A DNA stretch of 45,387 nucleotides. Origin: Pseudomonadota bacterium (GTDB lineage: Bacteria > Pseudomonadota > Gammaproteobacteria > Steroidobacterales > Woeseiaceae). A program made the position numbers and the translations under genes. The stretch spans positions 1 through 45,387 of the forward strand of contig JACZWL010000026.1 in the NCBI GenBank assembly GCA_022572185.1, read 5' to 3'. Shown here piece by piece: positions 1 to 7,847 of the stretch. Under the pieces are notes generated by a model. That model was not told the origin of the DNA, did not search any database, and worked only from the letters and a program-made list of their open reading frames with translations. Numbering within the stretch: the stretch's first letter is position 1; the number at the start of each line of letters is the position of its first letter.

Positions 1-363
1 CAGCACTCGCTCTTTCGGCCTACACACCAGGATTCAGCGCCCGATTTCAATTCCAGGGCACTCGACGTTAGGATAGAATTTCCTATCCTTCGCGCCGAAT
101 TTTTGCACCTTATTGGTTAACGACGAAGCGTATATGTGTAAGGCGGTTGATCGCGGCATGGTCATATCGCGGATCCAACTGGTCGAAAAATCCGGAACAA
201 AGCCCGGCACGTGGCGACATTCAGACCACGAAGGGCGACTAGGTCTTGTGCCCACTTTTAGTCGTACTTGATGTACTGCAAGGTGGGTTCACGAATTAAC
301 CGCGGCCAGCTGAAGAGTGGTAAAATATCCCGATTCGCGAACGACAGCATTGCGGAGGTCGAA
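1..363. other. Left-edge stretch without a supported gene
   Basis: I see no recognisable gene here. A 73-codon open frame on the minus strand (34-255) has no clear ribosome binding site and no family I recognise. The only functional signal is at the right end: GGAGG at 354-358, the ribosome binding site of the next gene. Confidence 0.4.
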
Positions 364-741
364 ATGGCAGAGAACTTATACAATACCCGTTTGAGCGACG
401 AAATCAAAATTTCGCCGGCCGCAGCCGCGCAGCTCTCCTCGCTGATCGACGACGAAGAGGGTGTCGACGGGATCCGGATCTACGTGTCCGGTGAGGGTTG
501 CAGCGGCATGAGCTACGCTATGACCTTCGTGGAAAAGCCGAATCAATACGATTGCGTGCTCGAATTAGGTGGCATGAAAATGTACGTTGATCCGGTCGCG
601 CTGGGTTTTTTGGAGGGCGTCGAAATCGATCATCAAACCGAAGGCCTAAATGAAAGCTTTGTTTTCAAGAATGCCTTTGCCAAACCGGGCGGCAGCGGCA
701 CCTGCGGCGGCTGCGGCGGCGCCGGCGGCAATAGGTACTAA
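364..741 (+). CDS. HesB/IscA-family (A-type) iron-sulfur carrier protein
   Basis: A-type carriers bind and hand over Fe-S clusters or iron during cytoplasmic Fe-S assembly. The 125-residue product has the family's single-domain size. The first conserved cysteine is Cys46 in GEGCSGMSY. The other two are Cys114 and Cys117 in a glycine-rich tail (GTCGGCGGAGG). The usual C-terminal motif is CxC (CGCG), so the CxxC spacing here is a variant. The ATG at 364 is chosen because GGAGG lies five bases upstream; an open frame back to 268 has no such signal. The 3' end overlaps the next gene by 92 bases in another frame. It could be an ErpA-like or unassigned A-type carrier; no isc or suf genes are nearby. 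Confidence 0.85.
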   Translation: MAENLYNTRLSDEIKISPAAAAQLSSLIDDEEGVDGIRIYVSGEGCSGMSYAMTFVEKPNQYDCVLELGGMKMYVDPVALGFLEGVEIDHQTEGLNESFVFKNAFAKPGGSGTCGGCGGAGGNRY

Positions 742-1978
742 AGAACGACTACTACTGATTGGGCAGCCGGGCAGTTATCGAATTGCCCCATACCTCAACG
801 CGGCTCGACGCATGGGACTGGAAGTACTGGTCGCGTCCCGCGGCGAACACTCACTGATTTCCGAAATTCACCAGGGCTTGCACGTAGACCTGGACGATCC
901 CGATAGCGCACTCACAAGCATCCTGGAAATTGCCCGAGGGGCACCGTTTGCCGGTGTCCTCGGCTGCGACGACACAACGGTGGAACTCGCAGCCCTTGCA
1001 GCGGATGCACTCGCGTTGCCGCATAATCCGCCGGCGGCCGCACGGCTGACGCGGCGTAAAGATCTGGCTCGCGCTCACCTGACGAAATCGGGGTGTGCGG
1101 TTCCCATCCATCGGCTCGTCGATCTTAGCCGCGCGCTCGAAGATCAGGTCGCGGGGCTGACCTGGCCGTGCGTCGTCAAGCCGCTGAATCTCTCCGCAAG
1201 TCGCGGGGTTATTCGCGCCAACGACTTCGCCGAATTTGTCACTGCGTGCAATCGTATCGGCAACATCATCGCGGGATCAAATGACGATTTCGAACGCACA
1301 CACGTACTCGTCGAAGCGTATATCGATGGGTTCGAAGTCGCATTAGAGGGATACCTACACAACGCTGAACTGAAAACGCTGGCGCTGTTTGATAAACCTG
1401 AACCGCTGTGTGGACCCTTTTTCGAAGAGACCATTTACGTAACGCCCTCGCGCTTGAGCCAGTCGACCCAATCTCGCATCGTGCAAAGCGTTGCCCAGGC
1501 CTGTCGAGCCTACGGTTTGCGTACCGGGCCGATACACGCCGAATTGCGGATCGATGAGCGCGACGCCTGGATACTGGAAGTTGCCAGCCGCACGATCGGC
1601 GGAGACTGCTCTCGCAGTCTGGACATGGGCGAGGAATTCAATCTCGAGGAGTTTGTGATCTCGCTTGCCATCGGCAAACCGCAAACGCCAAGGACTCCCG
1701 ACGAGGCGCGCGGGGTGATGATGATCCCTATCAAGGAGCGCGGGATCCTGCGGCGTGTCGAGGGCCTACGCGATGCGCAAGGTGTCGCGAATGTGGTAAG
1801 CGTCGATATCCTGGTTCGATCGGGTCACGAATTGGTGCCGCTGCCGGAGGGCAACCAATACCCCGGATATATATTTGCGCGAGGCCAGTCCCCCAGCGAG
1901 GTGGTCAGTGCGCTTCGTCAAGCGCACTCACGGTTGAACTTCGTGGTCGCGCCGATTCTCAAGCTGATCGCCGAATAA
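650..1978 (+). CDS. ATP-grasp domain protein (carboxylate-amine ligase-like)
   Basis: ATP-grasp enzymes join a carboxylate to an amine or thiol through an acyl-phosphate. The 442-residue product has an N-terminal pre-ATP-grasp fold (about 30-130), a central ATP-binding region with VVKPLNLSASRGV (Lys for ATP), and the metal-binding stretch ILEVASRTIGG, followed by a C-terminal domain with EGNQYPGYIFARG. The substrate is unknown; the carbamoyl-phosphate/biotin-carboxylase type of fold is the closest. The ATG at 650 has GAAGG five bases upstream, which supports it. It overlaps the A-type carrier gene by 92 bases, and the overlap makes an alanine-rich leader (residues 14-27) from the other frame's glycine codons. 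ATG at 671 is an alternative start. Overlap suggests translational coupling. Confidence 0.75.
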   Translation: MKALFSRMPLPNRAAAAPAAAAAAPAAIGTKERLLLIGQPGSYRIAPYLNAARRMGLEVLVASRGEHSLISEIHQGLHVDLDDPDSALTSILEIARGAPFAGVLGCDDTTVELAALAADALALPHNPPAAARLTRRKDLARAHLTKSGCAVPIHRLVDLSRALEDQVAGLTWPCVVKPLNLSASRGVIRANDFAEFVTACNRIGNIIAGSNDDFERTHVLVEAYIDGFEVALEGYLHNAELKTLALFDKPEPLCGPFFEETIYVTPSRLSQSTQSRIVQSVAQACRAYGLRTGPIHAELRIDERDAWILEVASRTIGGDCSRSLDMGEEFNLEEFVISLAIGKPQTPRTPDEARGVMMIPIKERGILRRVEGLRDAQGVANVVSVDILVRSGHELVPLPEGNQYPGYIFARGQSPSEVVSALRQAHSRLNFVVAPILKLIAE

Positions 1979-2015
1979 ATCCCGCCATTGAACTATCGCT
2001 GGTAGCGCTGCAGTT

Positions 2016-2303
2016 TTATTTCTTGCTCCCGCCGCCCGCCTGATAGCCGGCCGGTAATTGGCCGTAGTCACCTTCTGCGAAAAAGAATCCGCGCATGTGC
2101 TTTTCGATCAATTCGATATGCTCGGTATCGGCCGTAGTAAGCCCGTTCTCATTGATGATGGTGGTAAGCCGTTCGAGCCACTGTTGCCAACCCTCGCTGG
2201 ACACGTTTTCGTAGATGCGCTGGCCCAGCTCGCCGGGATACGGTGATTTCTCCAGACCTTCGGCGTCCTCATTCAAGACAACGCAATGTACTATTCTCGT
2301 CAT
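2016..2303 (-). CDS. yggX: YggX, probable Fe(2+)-trafficking / oxidative damage protection protein
   Basis: YggX is a small cytoplasmic protein that helps protect Fe-S clusters from oxidative damage and may carry ferrous iron. The 95-residue product matches the family over its whole length: MTRIVHCVVLNEDAEGL at the N terminus, YPGELGQRIYENVSSEGW, then WLERLTTIINENGL and a disordered GGGSKK tail. The ATG at 2303 gives the usual family length. It converges on the ATP-grasp gene; with the Fe-S carrier at 364 it forms a small iron/Fe-S neighbourhood, although on the opposite strand. Confidence 0.93.
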   Translation of the reverse strand: MTRIVHCVVLNEDAEGLEKSPYPGELGQRIYENVSSEGWQQWLERLTTIINENGLTTADTEHIELIEKHMRGFFFAEGDYGQLPAGYQAGGGSKK

Positions 2304-2431
2304 GGCAAATTTTAACGCGAAGCGATTTTATATCGTTATGGTTCGGCCTTCGATTATCGCAGCAAACGTCGCACTGGGATACTTAGCGAGATACCTCCCT
2401 GGTCCCTCGTGAGGCACCCCGGCAACAGCGC

Positions 2432-3310
2432 TTATTCACCCCCGGCGGCGCACACTGCCTCGACAACGCCAGGGCGGCAATTTATCGAAATGATGCTGCC
2501 CTCAACCGCGGTCCCGACCCCGACCCTGCCCCCGTCGCGGTAGGACTTCGCTTCTGTCAGCCGGTAGATTCGGCCGTCGACCCCGCACGGGAAAACGATC
2601 CCCGGCGACCGCGTTGCACAAATAAAGTTGTACATGCGTCGTGCCGTCCAGCGCGTGTTAACCGCGTAGTCATCAGGCGAGGGGAATCCCTGATACGAAG
2701 CGTCACCATGCGATTGGGCGCAGCGCTTTAACGAGCCACCTTCTATCGAGCACATGGTCGCTTCGACCAAGCGGCTCCCGGCTTCCGCGAGCCGGCTGTT
2801 CGCCTGGTGTCCATTCACGCCGTCGGGCATCGTGACACGCGTTTGCGCGACGACATCGCCCGCATCGATCTCCGCGGTGACCCAATGCAGGCTGATGCCA
2901 AATGACTCCACACCGGCACGAAACTGCCAGAACACGGGCGCCGGTCCGCGAAAGGTCGGCAGCAACGACGGGTGCAAATTGAAGCAGCCATAGCGCGGAA
3001 TCGAAACGATGTTGTCGGGTAGTTTTCGCCCAAAGCAGGAAACCAGAATAACGTCGGGGGCAATTCGGGCAAGTCGCTCAACTGCAACCGACCAGTCTCC
3101 GACCAGTTCGATCAGCGGAATAGCGTGCAACAACGCCAGCGATGCGAGCGCGGTCGAACGCTCAACGAGCACGGGAAATTTTGGGTTGTGAAGAGCCGAC
3201 TTGCGTTGGCCTTCGACAGCGATGGCGACGACCGAGCGGCCTGCCGCTATCAGCGCGCGCAACGGAATATACGACAGCGAGCTCGGCGAGCCAATGTAGA
3301 CGATTTTCAC
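2432..3310 (-). CDS. Formyltransferase-family protein (Fmt-like)
   Basis: The family transfers a formyl group from 10-formyl-tetrahydrofolate, as in methionyl-tRNA formyltransferase. The catalytic Asn-His-Asp set is visible: Asn111 and His113 in NLHPSLLPTFRGPAP, and an Asp at about 149 in EIDAGDVV. The C-terminal third (from about 200) resembles the Fmt C-terminal OB-like domain only weakly. The GTG at 3310 is preferred because VKIVYIGSP is the expected start of the Rossmann-like domain; the open frame runs back to 3448 but overlaps a sulfatase scar there. At 292 residues it is a little shorter than bacterial Fmt (about 315). Whether it is the housekeeping Fmt or a sugar/amino-sugar formyltransferase cannot be decided here. 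Confidence 0.75.
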   Translation of the reverse strand: MKIVYIGSPSSLSYIPLRALIAAGRSVVAIAVEGQRKSALHNPKFPVLVERSTALASLALLHAIPLIELVGDWSVAVERLARIAPDVILVSCFGRKLPDNIVSIPRYGCFNLHPSLLPTFRGPAPVFWQFRAGVESFGISLHWVTAEIDAGDVVAQTRVTMPDGVNGHQANSRLAEAGSRLVEATMCSIEGGSLKRCAQSHGDASYQGFPSPDDYAVNTRWTARRMYNFICATRSPGIVFPCGVDGRIYRLTEAKSYRDGGRVGVGTAVEGSIISINCRPGVVEAVCAAGGE

Positions 3311-3543
3311 TGCACAGCGCCCCGACGGCGCGTCACCCGTTTTTGATCTAAAAGCCGAAAAACGAAAGTTTCCGTGATGCCGCTTTCCGCGAAGCCCTCC
3401 AAAGACGAGTAGACGGACTCGTCGGTGGTATTGGGGATACCGTACCATTCGTCGAATCCCTGGTCCGGTACTGACAAATTAACTTCTCGGCTCGTGCCAT
3501 TTTCCGTGCATGCACGACTTATGTGGCCGTAGCACAATTCCAA
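3307..3543 (-). pseudogene. Arylsulfatase fragment (degraded)
   Basis: The translation contains VPDQGFDEWYGIPNTTDES followed by SLEGFAESGITETFVF. This is the middle part of type I arylsulfatases, downstream of the GKWHLG region. Neither the N-terminal formylglycine motif (CxPxR) nor the rest of the enzyme is in the flanking sequence, so only about 60 residues of a roughly 500-residue enzyme remain. The left part runs straight into a transposase fragment and the right part into the formyltransferase start. I infer that an IS6-type insertion and later deletions destroyed the gene. Confidence 0.7.
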
Positions 3544-3746
3544 GACGCAAAGGCGCGTTGTCGGAATACTCGATAGTGTTTGGCCGATATCAAATGCCGC
3601 CCAAGATTGAAAAGATTGTAGACAGCAGCGTGCGTGCTCAGAAACCGTTGCGCCTGATGCGTTGACTTGAATCGCCGCATACCTCGCTCCCTAACTCTGG
3701 TTGGCTGATGAGAAAGCTCGGCTCGATTATTGGCGTATTCGGAAGT
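3519..3746 (-). pseudogene. IS6-family (DDE) transposase C-terminal remnant
   Basis: In the frame read leftward from about 3746 the product contains NNRAELSHQPTRVRERGM, then RRFKSTHQAQRFLSTHA and VYNLFNLGRHLISAKHYR. This is the C-terminal part of IS6-type transposases, including the catalytic Glu of NRAE. The upstream D-D part of the catalytic domain is absent; the open frame continues to 3869 with unrelated residues that overlap the next gene. No inverted repeat is visible at either side. It is a dead IS fragment that abuts the sulfatase fragment. Confidence 0.75.
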
Positions 3747-3819
3747 GTCATACGTACTGGGGGAAGTCCACCACGCTCGAAAGCGGACATTGGCATGTAG
3801 TTGGCTGCTGCCACAGAAA

Positions 3820-4200
3820 TTAGCCCAGACCATGGCCGCCAACAGGTGACGTCTCGAAGCGATCACCAAATCCCGCGATCATCGGCCTTCCATTCGCAAT
3901 TGCTTGTTGCACGGATTCAAGCGAAAGTGACCCTTCGTGGCTTTCCTTACTATCCCAGACCTCGGTAATCCACAAAACGTTGTCGTCCGCCAAATCTTTG
4001 GCGATGATATAGCTTAAGCAGCCCGGCATGTCCGTCGTTCCTTCGAGCAGAATAGCAATTAGCTCATTGCGTTTGCCATCATGGGCGATCATCTTGCCAA
4101 TAATCCCGTACATCTCAGACTTTTCCTTCAATGAATGGCAACCGCATAGCGAAACAAGCGCTGCCATGCAAGTGACCAAAGTAAATTTCCGGCGGTTCAT
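3820..4200 (-). CDS. Lipoprotein with antibiotic-biosynthesis-monooxygenase (ABM) domain
   Basis: The 126-residue product starts MNRRKFTLV, with a short hydrophobic segment ending in SLCGC, a plausible lipobox. The rest matches small ABM-fold proteins such as putative quinol monooxygenases: GKMIAHDGKRNEL, PGCLSYIIAKD, ITEVWDSKESHEGSLS, and the typical C-terminal FETSPVGGHGL. These are dimeric ferredoxin-like proteins, some with quinone monooxygenase activity; the substrate here is unknown. An export signal is unusual for the family. A TTG at 4209 in frame is an alternative start; the ATG at 4200 is preferred. Its 3' end overlaps the open frame that carries the IS6 remnant, so the gene lies right at the scar. 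Confidence 0.75.
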   Translation of the reverse strand: MNRRKFTLVTCMAALVSLCGCHSLKEKSEMYGIIGKMIAHDGKRNELIAILLEGTTDMPGCLSYIIAKDLADDNVLWITEVWDSKESHEGSLSLESVQQAIANGRPMIAGFGDRFETSPVGGHGLG

Positions 4201-4614
4201 CTTATCCAAATTCGCTCGAGAGAGTCCGGTCAGTATATAGATGTGTCCAAGCCTTGCTGAATCCCGGCAGCTATGTGATCGTCGTACGGGTCAATCCCGA
4301 TTCAAATCGGATGGTCTGATTCAAGAAATGGGGTCGTACATTCCTACACTCGTCAGGGCTGAACATTACAGAAGTCTTAGGATCAGTGCGTTCAGGGAAT
4401 GGAAAGCAGTAGTGGCCTGAACAAACTTTGCCAAGTTGTGCTTATCCGCCGAATTTAATTTTTCAGTACCACAAATGACATTGTTACTAACTAAGTGGTT
4501 CGGTATGTCGCACAGCGCCATTCACCTGGTGACTGCGGTCGTTTTGCGTATTCGATAGATACTGATTCCAAACGCGACACTGAGCCGTGCAAAGGAATTC
4601 TGTTTCGGGGGAGT
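4201..4614. other. Intergenic region without recognised features
   Basis: About 414 bases lie between the ABM lipoprotein and the LysR gene, both on the minus strand. I find no open frame with a credible start, no tRNA and no strong hairpin. It must hold the promoter of the ABM lipoprotein, but I cannot place one with confidence. Confidence 0.4.
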
Positions 4615-5529
4615 TCAAAGGGAGTCGCCGAATCGATGCGCAAGCCGGACAATTAGAAAGTCGAGAAATGCACGCACCTTCGGTGTCGCGCCGCGACGAC
4701 TAGGGAATATCGCATGAAGCTCAGTCAACCGACCCGTCCAATCATCTAAGACACGAACGAGTCGATTTTGGTAATCGCCGAAGTGCATGTAACTGGGCAG
4801 GATCGCAATTCCGCCCCCGTCCGCCACCATTCGCCTCAAGGTGTCGAAGTCGTTAACTGACGCGCGCGGGTTTATGACCACCTGTTCGGTGATATCGCCC
4901 GTTGAAAGCGTCCATTGATTGCTGCCTCGCATATCACTCATCACCAGACAGTCGTGGTCTTGAAGATCTTCCGGATTCTGTGGCGTGCCTCGTGCCTTGA
5001 GGTATTCAGCACTGGCATACAGGAATAACCGCCATTGGCCGAGACGGCGCGCAACCAGACTTGAATCCTGAAGGGCGCCGATCCGAATCGTCAAATCAAA
5101 TCCTTCATCAATGACATCAATCAGACGATTCGTCCAGACCAGCTCAAACTGCACCTCTGGGTACTGCGCCATAAATTCAGCGGCCATTGGCGCAAGCAGA
5201 TGTTGACCCACATTGACCGTAGCGCTAACTCGTAAGGTACCGCGTGGAATCTCCATGGCTTGCTCGACGTAGAGGTCAGCATCATCCGCCTCGTCGAGCA
5301 TCCGCCGGCAATGCCGATAGTAGATGTCGCCAATCTCCGTGACGTGAACCTTTCGGGTCGTGCGTTCCAGCAAACGCACACCTAGCCGCTCCTCAAGACT
5401 GGCGATTCGGCGGCTGATATTCGATTTGGGCAGCTGCGTTGCCTCTGCCGCCGCGGTAAATCCACCGTGTTCCACAACGTAGGTGAAGACGGCGAGCTCG
5501 TTCAAATCTCTGATTCGATTATCCCTCAT
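4615..5529 (-). CDS. LysR-family transcriptional regulator
   Basis: The 304-residue length is standard. Residues about 10-68 are the winged helix-turn-helix (LAVFTYVVEHGGFTAAAEA, then LPKSNISRRIASLEERLGV), followed by an effector-binding substrate-like domain (about 95-295). It is closest in style to the regulators of AzoR/pirin type redox genes. It is divergent from the pirin cluster, with 97 bases between the start codons, which suggests it controls that cluster. An 8-3-8 palindrome sits directly upstream of its ATG and could be its binding site and an autoregulatory operator. The inducer is unknown; an electrophile or quinone is a reasonable guess from the target genes. Confidence 0.93.
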   Translation of the reverse strand: MRDNRIRDLNELAVFTYVVEHGGFTAAAEATQLPKSNISRRIASLEERLGVRLLERTTRKVHVTEIGDIYYRHCRRMLDEADDADLYVEQAMEIPRGTLRVSATVNVGQHLLAPMAAEFMAQYPEVQFELVWTNRLIDVIDEGFDLTIRIGALQDSSLVARRLGQWRLFLYASAEYLKARGTPQNPEDLQDHDCLVMSDMRGSNQWTLSTGDITEQVVINPRASVNDFDTLRRMVADGGGIAILPSYMHFGDYQNRLVRVLDDWTGRLTELHAIFPSRRGATPKVRAFLDFLIVRLAHRFGDSL

Positions 5530-5548
5530 ATGAGACAGTATGTCTTAT
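5530..5548. promoter_or_regulatory. Candidate LysR operator (8-3-8 palindrome)
   Basis: ATGAGACA and TGTCTTAT are separated by GTA; seven of eight positions are complementary. The palindrome starts one base upstream of the LysR start codon and about 78 bases upstream of the pirin gene. Position and symmetry fit a LysR recognition site, but no protection data exist. Confidence 0.45.
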
Positions 5549-5626
5549 GCAAGGTTATTTATCTAGTTTGTAGAACAACGTAAATTAGTCTCCGAAATCA
5601 GGACAAGACTGAATTGGAGATGAGTC

Positions 5627-6301
5627 GTGGAAATACTGCACAGAGATGACCTTAAACGTGGCGGCTTCGGCGGATTGAAGGAAACCCGTATGGTGATGGA
5701 CCGGCGCGTATTTGAAGGCAGGGCAAACCCCGGTACCTGGGAAGGTATTGGCAACTTCGTGTTTCTGGCCGATGCCCGTTACCTGCCAAAAGGCGAAACC
5801 GGACACCACAGCCACAAGGAAATTGACGTTCTTTCGGTGATGGTCGAAGGGCGACTCGCTCACGAGGGTTCGCTGAAGCACGGCCAGTCGATGGACGGCC
5901 ACGATATCCAGGCACAGCGAGCCGGAGGGGAAGGCTTTTCACACAACGAGGTCAACCCCGACGACACCGAAAACCGAATGATCCAGCTCTGGGTGCTTCC
6001 GGAGCGCGCGGGAGAGCCGGCCGGTTACAAGCTGTATCAGCCGAAGGGCACAAAACTAACGCGTGTCTACGGTGGCTCGACCGATCAGGACGAGACCTTC
6101 GATAGCCACACGCTGATCGATGTCGGGCTTCTTTCAGCCGGCGAAAAAGTTGCGGTCGACGGACCCTTCCTCGCATACGTCACGCGCGGATCGGGACACA
6201 TCAACGGCGAAACAGTCGGAGATGGCGACCTCATTCGAGGCGAAAACCTCGAGTTCAAGGCGGTGGAGCCCACACAACTGATCGTGGTGCACACCGATTA
6301 A
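5627..6301 (+). CDS. Pirin-family cupin protein (quercetin dioxygenase-like)
   Basis: Pirins are bicupin proteins with one metal site; some bacterial ones act as quercetin 2,3-dioxygenases or regulators of central metabolism. Here the N-terminal cupin has metal-ligand candidates His61, His63 in TGHHSHKEIDVLSVMVEG and a second His in EGFSHNEVNPDD. The 224-residue length suits the short pirin form. The start is GTG at 5627, with GGAGA six bases upstream. It is the first gene of a five-gene plus-strand cluster divergent from a LysR regulator. Which reaction, if any, it catalyses cannot be told from sequence. Confidence 0.88.
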   Translation: MEILHRDDLKRGGFGGLKETRMVMDRRVFEGRANPGTWEGIGNFVFLADARYLPKGETGHHSHKEIDVLSVMVEGRLAHEGSLKHGQSMDGHDIQAQRAGGEGFSHNEVNPDDTENRMIQLWVLPERAGEPAGYKLYQPKGTKLTRVYGGSTDQDETFDSHTLIDVGLLSAGEKVAVDGPFLAYVTRGSGHINGETVGDGDLIRGENLEFKAVEPTQLIVVHTD

Positions 6302-6322
6302 TCCAACTAAGGAGAAAATACC

Positions 6323-6916
6323 ATGGCATACAAACGATTTAATGCCGATAACGCAGCAATGGTGCTTATTGACCACCAAGTCGGAACCATCGAGTGGATG
6401 CATTCCGCACCGAAGAAAGACGTGATTCGCAATGTGCTGGCGCTCGCGAAAACGGCGAAGGAACTGGGCATGCCCGTCGTGCTGACCAGCAGCCAGGAGG
6501 ATCAAGTTCAAGGCCCAATGTTGCCGGAACTGAAGGAAATCTTGCCGGAGGCGTATGAAAACCGAGTAAAGCGAGGCGGCATTGCCGATGCATTCGACGA
6601 TCCGAATTTCGCCGCCGCCGTCGAAGCCACGGGGCGTAAAAAGCTGATCATGGCCGGGCTGCTGACTGAAGTCTGCTTGCTCTACCCGGCGCTCAATGCG
6701 CAGGACGAGGGCTACGACGTCCAAGCGGTGGCCGATGCGTCGGGATCCGGCACCAAGATGGCTGATGAGATCGCCATCGCACGCATGCGACACGACGGTG
6801 TTGTGGTCACGAGCACAATCCAGGTCATGTCTGAACTGGTGTTCAACTGGGCCGAAGGCGCGGGACCAAAGATTCTCCCTGTTCTGCAAGAAATTTATGC
6901 AGATCTCGCGGCTTAA
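6323..6916 (+). CDS. Isochorismatase-fold cysteine hydrolase (YcaC-like)
   Basis: The family uses an Asp-Lys-Cys site to hydrolyse amides or related bonds. Candidates are Asp17 in VLIDHQVG, Lys83 or Arg84 in NRVKRGGIADAF, and Cys118 in LLTEVCLLYPAL. The 197-residue product resembles E. coli YcaC along its length, for example EATGRKKLIMAGLLTEVC. AAGGAG sits eight bases upstream of the ATG, 21 bases after the pirin stop, so the two are probably co-transcribed. The substrate of YcaC-like proteins is unknown. Confidence 0.88.
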   Translation: MAYKRFNADNAAMVLIDHQVGTIEWMHSAPKKDVIRNVLALAKTAKELGMPVVLTSSQEDQVQGPMLPELKEILPEAYENRVKRGGIADAFDDPNFAAAVEATGRKKLIMAGLLTEVCLLYPALNAQDEGYDVQAVADASGSGTKMADEIAIARMRHDGVVVTSTIQVMSELVFNWAEGAGPKILPVLQEIYADLAA

Positions 6917-6937
6917 CATGACCCGAGGATATGCAAA

Positions 6938-7159
6938 ATGACGATAAGTCCCAAAGGCGCTGAACGATTGATGACGCTGTTCATCGCTGCCGGTATGAGT
7001 TTGCTCATGTCGGCAGCGATGCTCTTATTCAACATGGGACTGACGCCCGATTTTTGGTCGGCGTGGATGAAGAATTGGGTGGTATCGACTGCCGTTGCTT
7101 ACCCGGCCGCCCTTGTAGTTGTGCCGCTCGCGCGCCGGGTCACCGGTCGAATGACCTGA
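6938..7159 (+). CDS. DUF2798 small membrane protein
   Basis: The 73-residue product has two predicted membrane segments (about 10-31 and 46-65) joined by a short loop with GLTPDFWSAWMKNW, the pattern of DUF2798 proteins. Function is unknown. It starts 21 bases after the hydrolase gene and precedes the azoreductase-like gene; DUF2798 genes are often found beside small redox enzymes, which fits an accessory role in this cluster. Confidence 0.75.
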   Translation: MTISPKGAERLMTLFIAAGMSLLMSAAMLLFNMGLTPDFWSAWMKNWVVSTAVAYPAALVVVPLARRVTGRMT

Positions 7160-7224
7160 TTCACGACCTCATTAAACCCGCACAAGTATTTGCAACTTTG
7201 ACAACTATCTGAGGAGACCAACCT

Positions 7225-7839
7225 GTGACTAAATCAAGCATCAATATCTTACGCATCGATTCGAGCGCCCGCAGAGACGGCTCCGAGACCCGCGCCTTGA
7301 CTGACGCGTTCATCAACCACATCGGGGCTAGCGCCGACACCACGATGATTCATCGGGACCTAGCCGCGGACCTACCGGACTTCGTGAACGAGACCTGGGT
7401 CGGCGCCGCCTTTACCGACCCTAATGCCCGCTCTGATACGCAAGTGGCCGCGCTTGTCGCTTCCGACGCCTTAGTCGCGGAGCTCGAGGCCGCGGACATG
7501 ATCGTGATTGGCGCGCCGATCTACAACTTCTCCATTCCCGCGGTGTTGAAGGCCTGGATCGATATGGTGGCCCGCGCAAGGGTGACGTTCCTCCACACTG
7601 AAGACGGTCCGGTAGGCCTTCTGAAAAACAAGCAAGCCTACGTGATGATCTCACACGGGCCCGGGGGCACAACCATTGGCAGCGCGACGGATTTCGCCAC
7701 GCCGTATCTCAGGCACCTACTTGGCTTCATTGGCATTCACGATGTGGAGTTCATCTCTGCCACGGAAGTCAAAGAGGACTCGCGTCGGTTAGATGCAGCA
7801 CTCACCGGCGTGCAATGGCACACTCAAGAGGCAGCGTGA
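7225..7839 (+). CDS. azoR: FMN-dependent NAD(P)H azoreductase/quinone reductase (AzoR-like)
   Basis: AzoR-type flavodoxin-fold enzymes reduce quinones and azo compounds with two electrons and protect against electrophiles. The product (204 residues) has the FMN phosphate loop (LRIDSSARRDGSETRAL, residues 9-25), the signature APIYNFSIPAVLKAWIDMV (about 94-112) and SHGPGG (about 147). The start is GTG at 7225 with GAGGAG upstream. In a cluster with a pirin and a LysR regulator it is the most interpretable gene, and suggests that the cluster answers quinone or electrophile stress. Confidence 0.9.
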   Translation: MTKSSINILRIDSSARRDGSETRALTDAFINHIGASADTTMIHRDLAADLPDFVNETWVGAAFTDPNARSDTQVAALVASDALVAELEAADMIVIGAPIYNFSIPAVLKAWIDMVARARVTFLHTEDGPVGLLKNKQAYVMISHGPGGTTIGSATDFATPYLRHLLGFIGIHDVEFISATEVKEDSRRLDAALTGVQWHTQEAA

Positions 7840-7847
7840 GGCAAACC

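Noticed and set aside
34-255. 73-codon frame on the minus strand at the left edge
   Set aside because: No ribosome binding site and no recognisable family; composition not convincing.
2215-2412. 65-codon plus-strand frame crossing the yggX start
   Set aside because: Overlaps yggX on the other strand and has no ribosome binding site or family.
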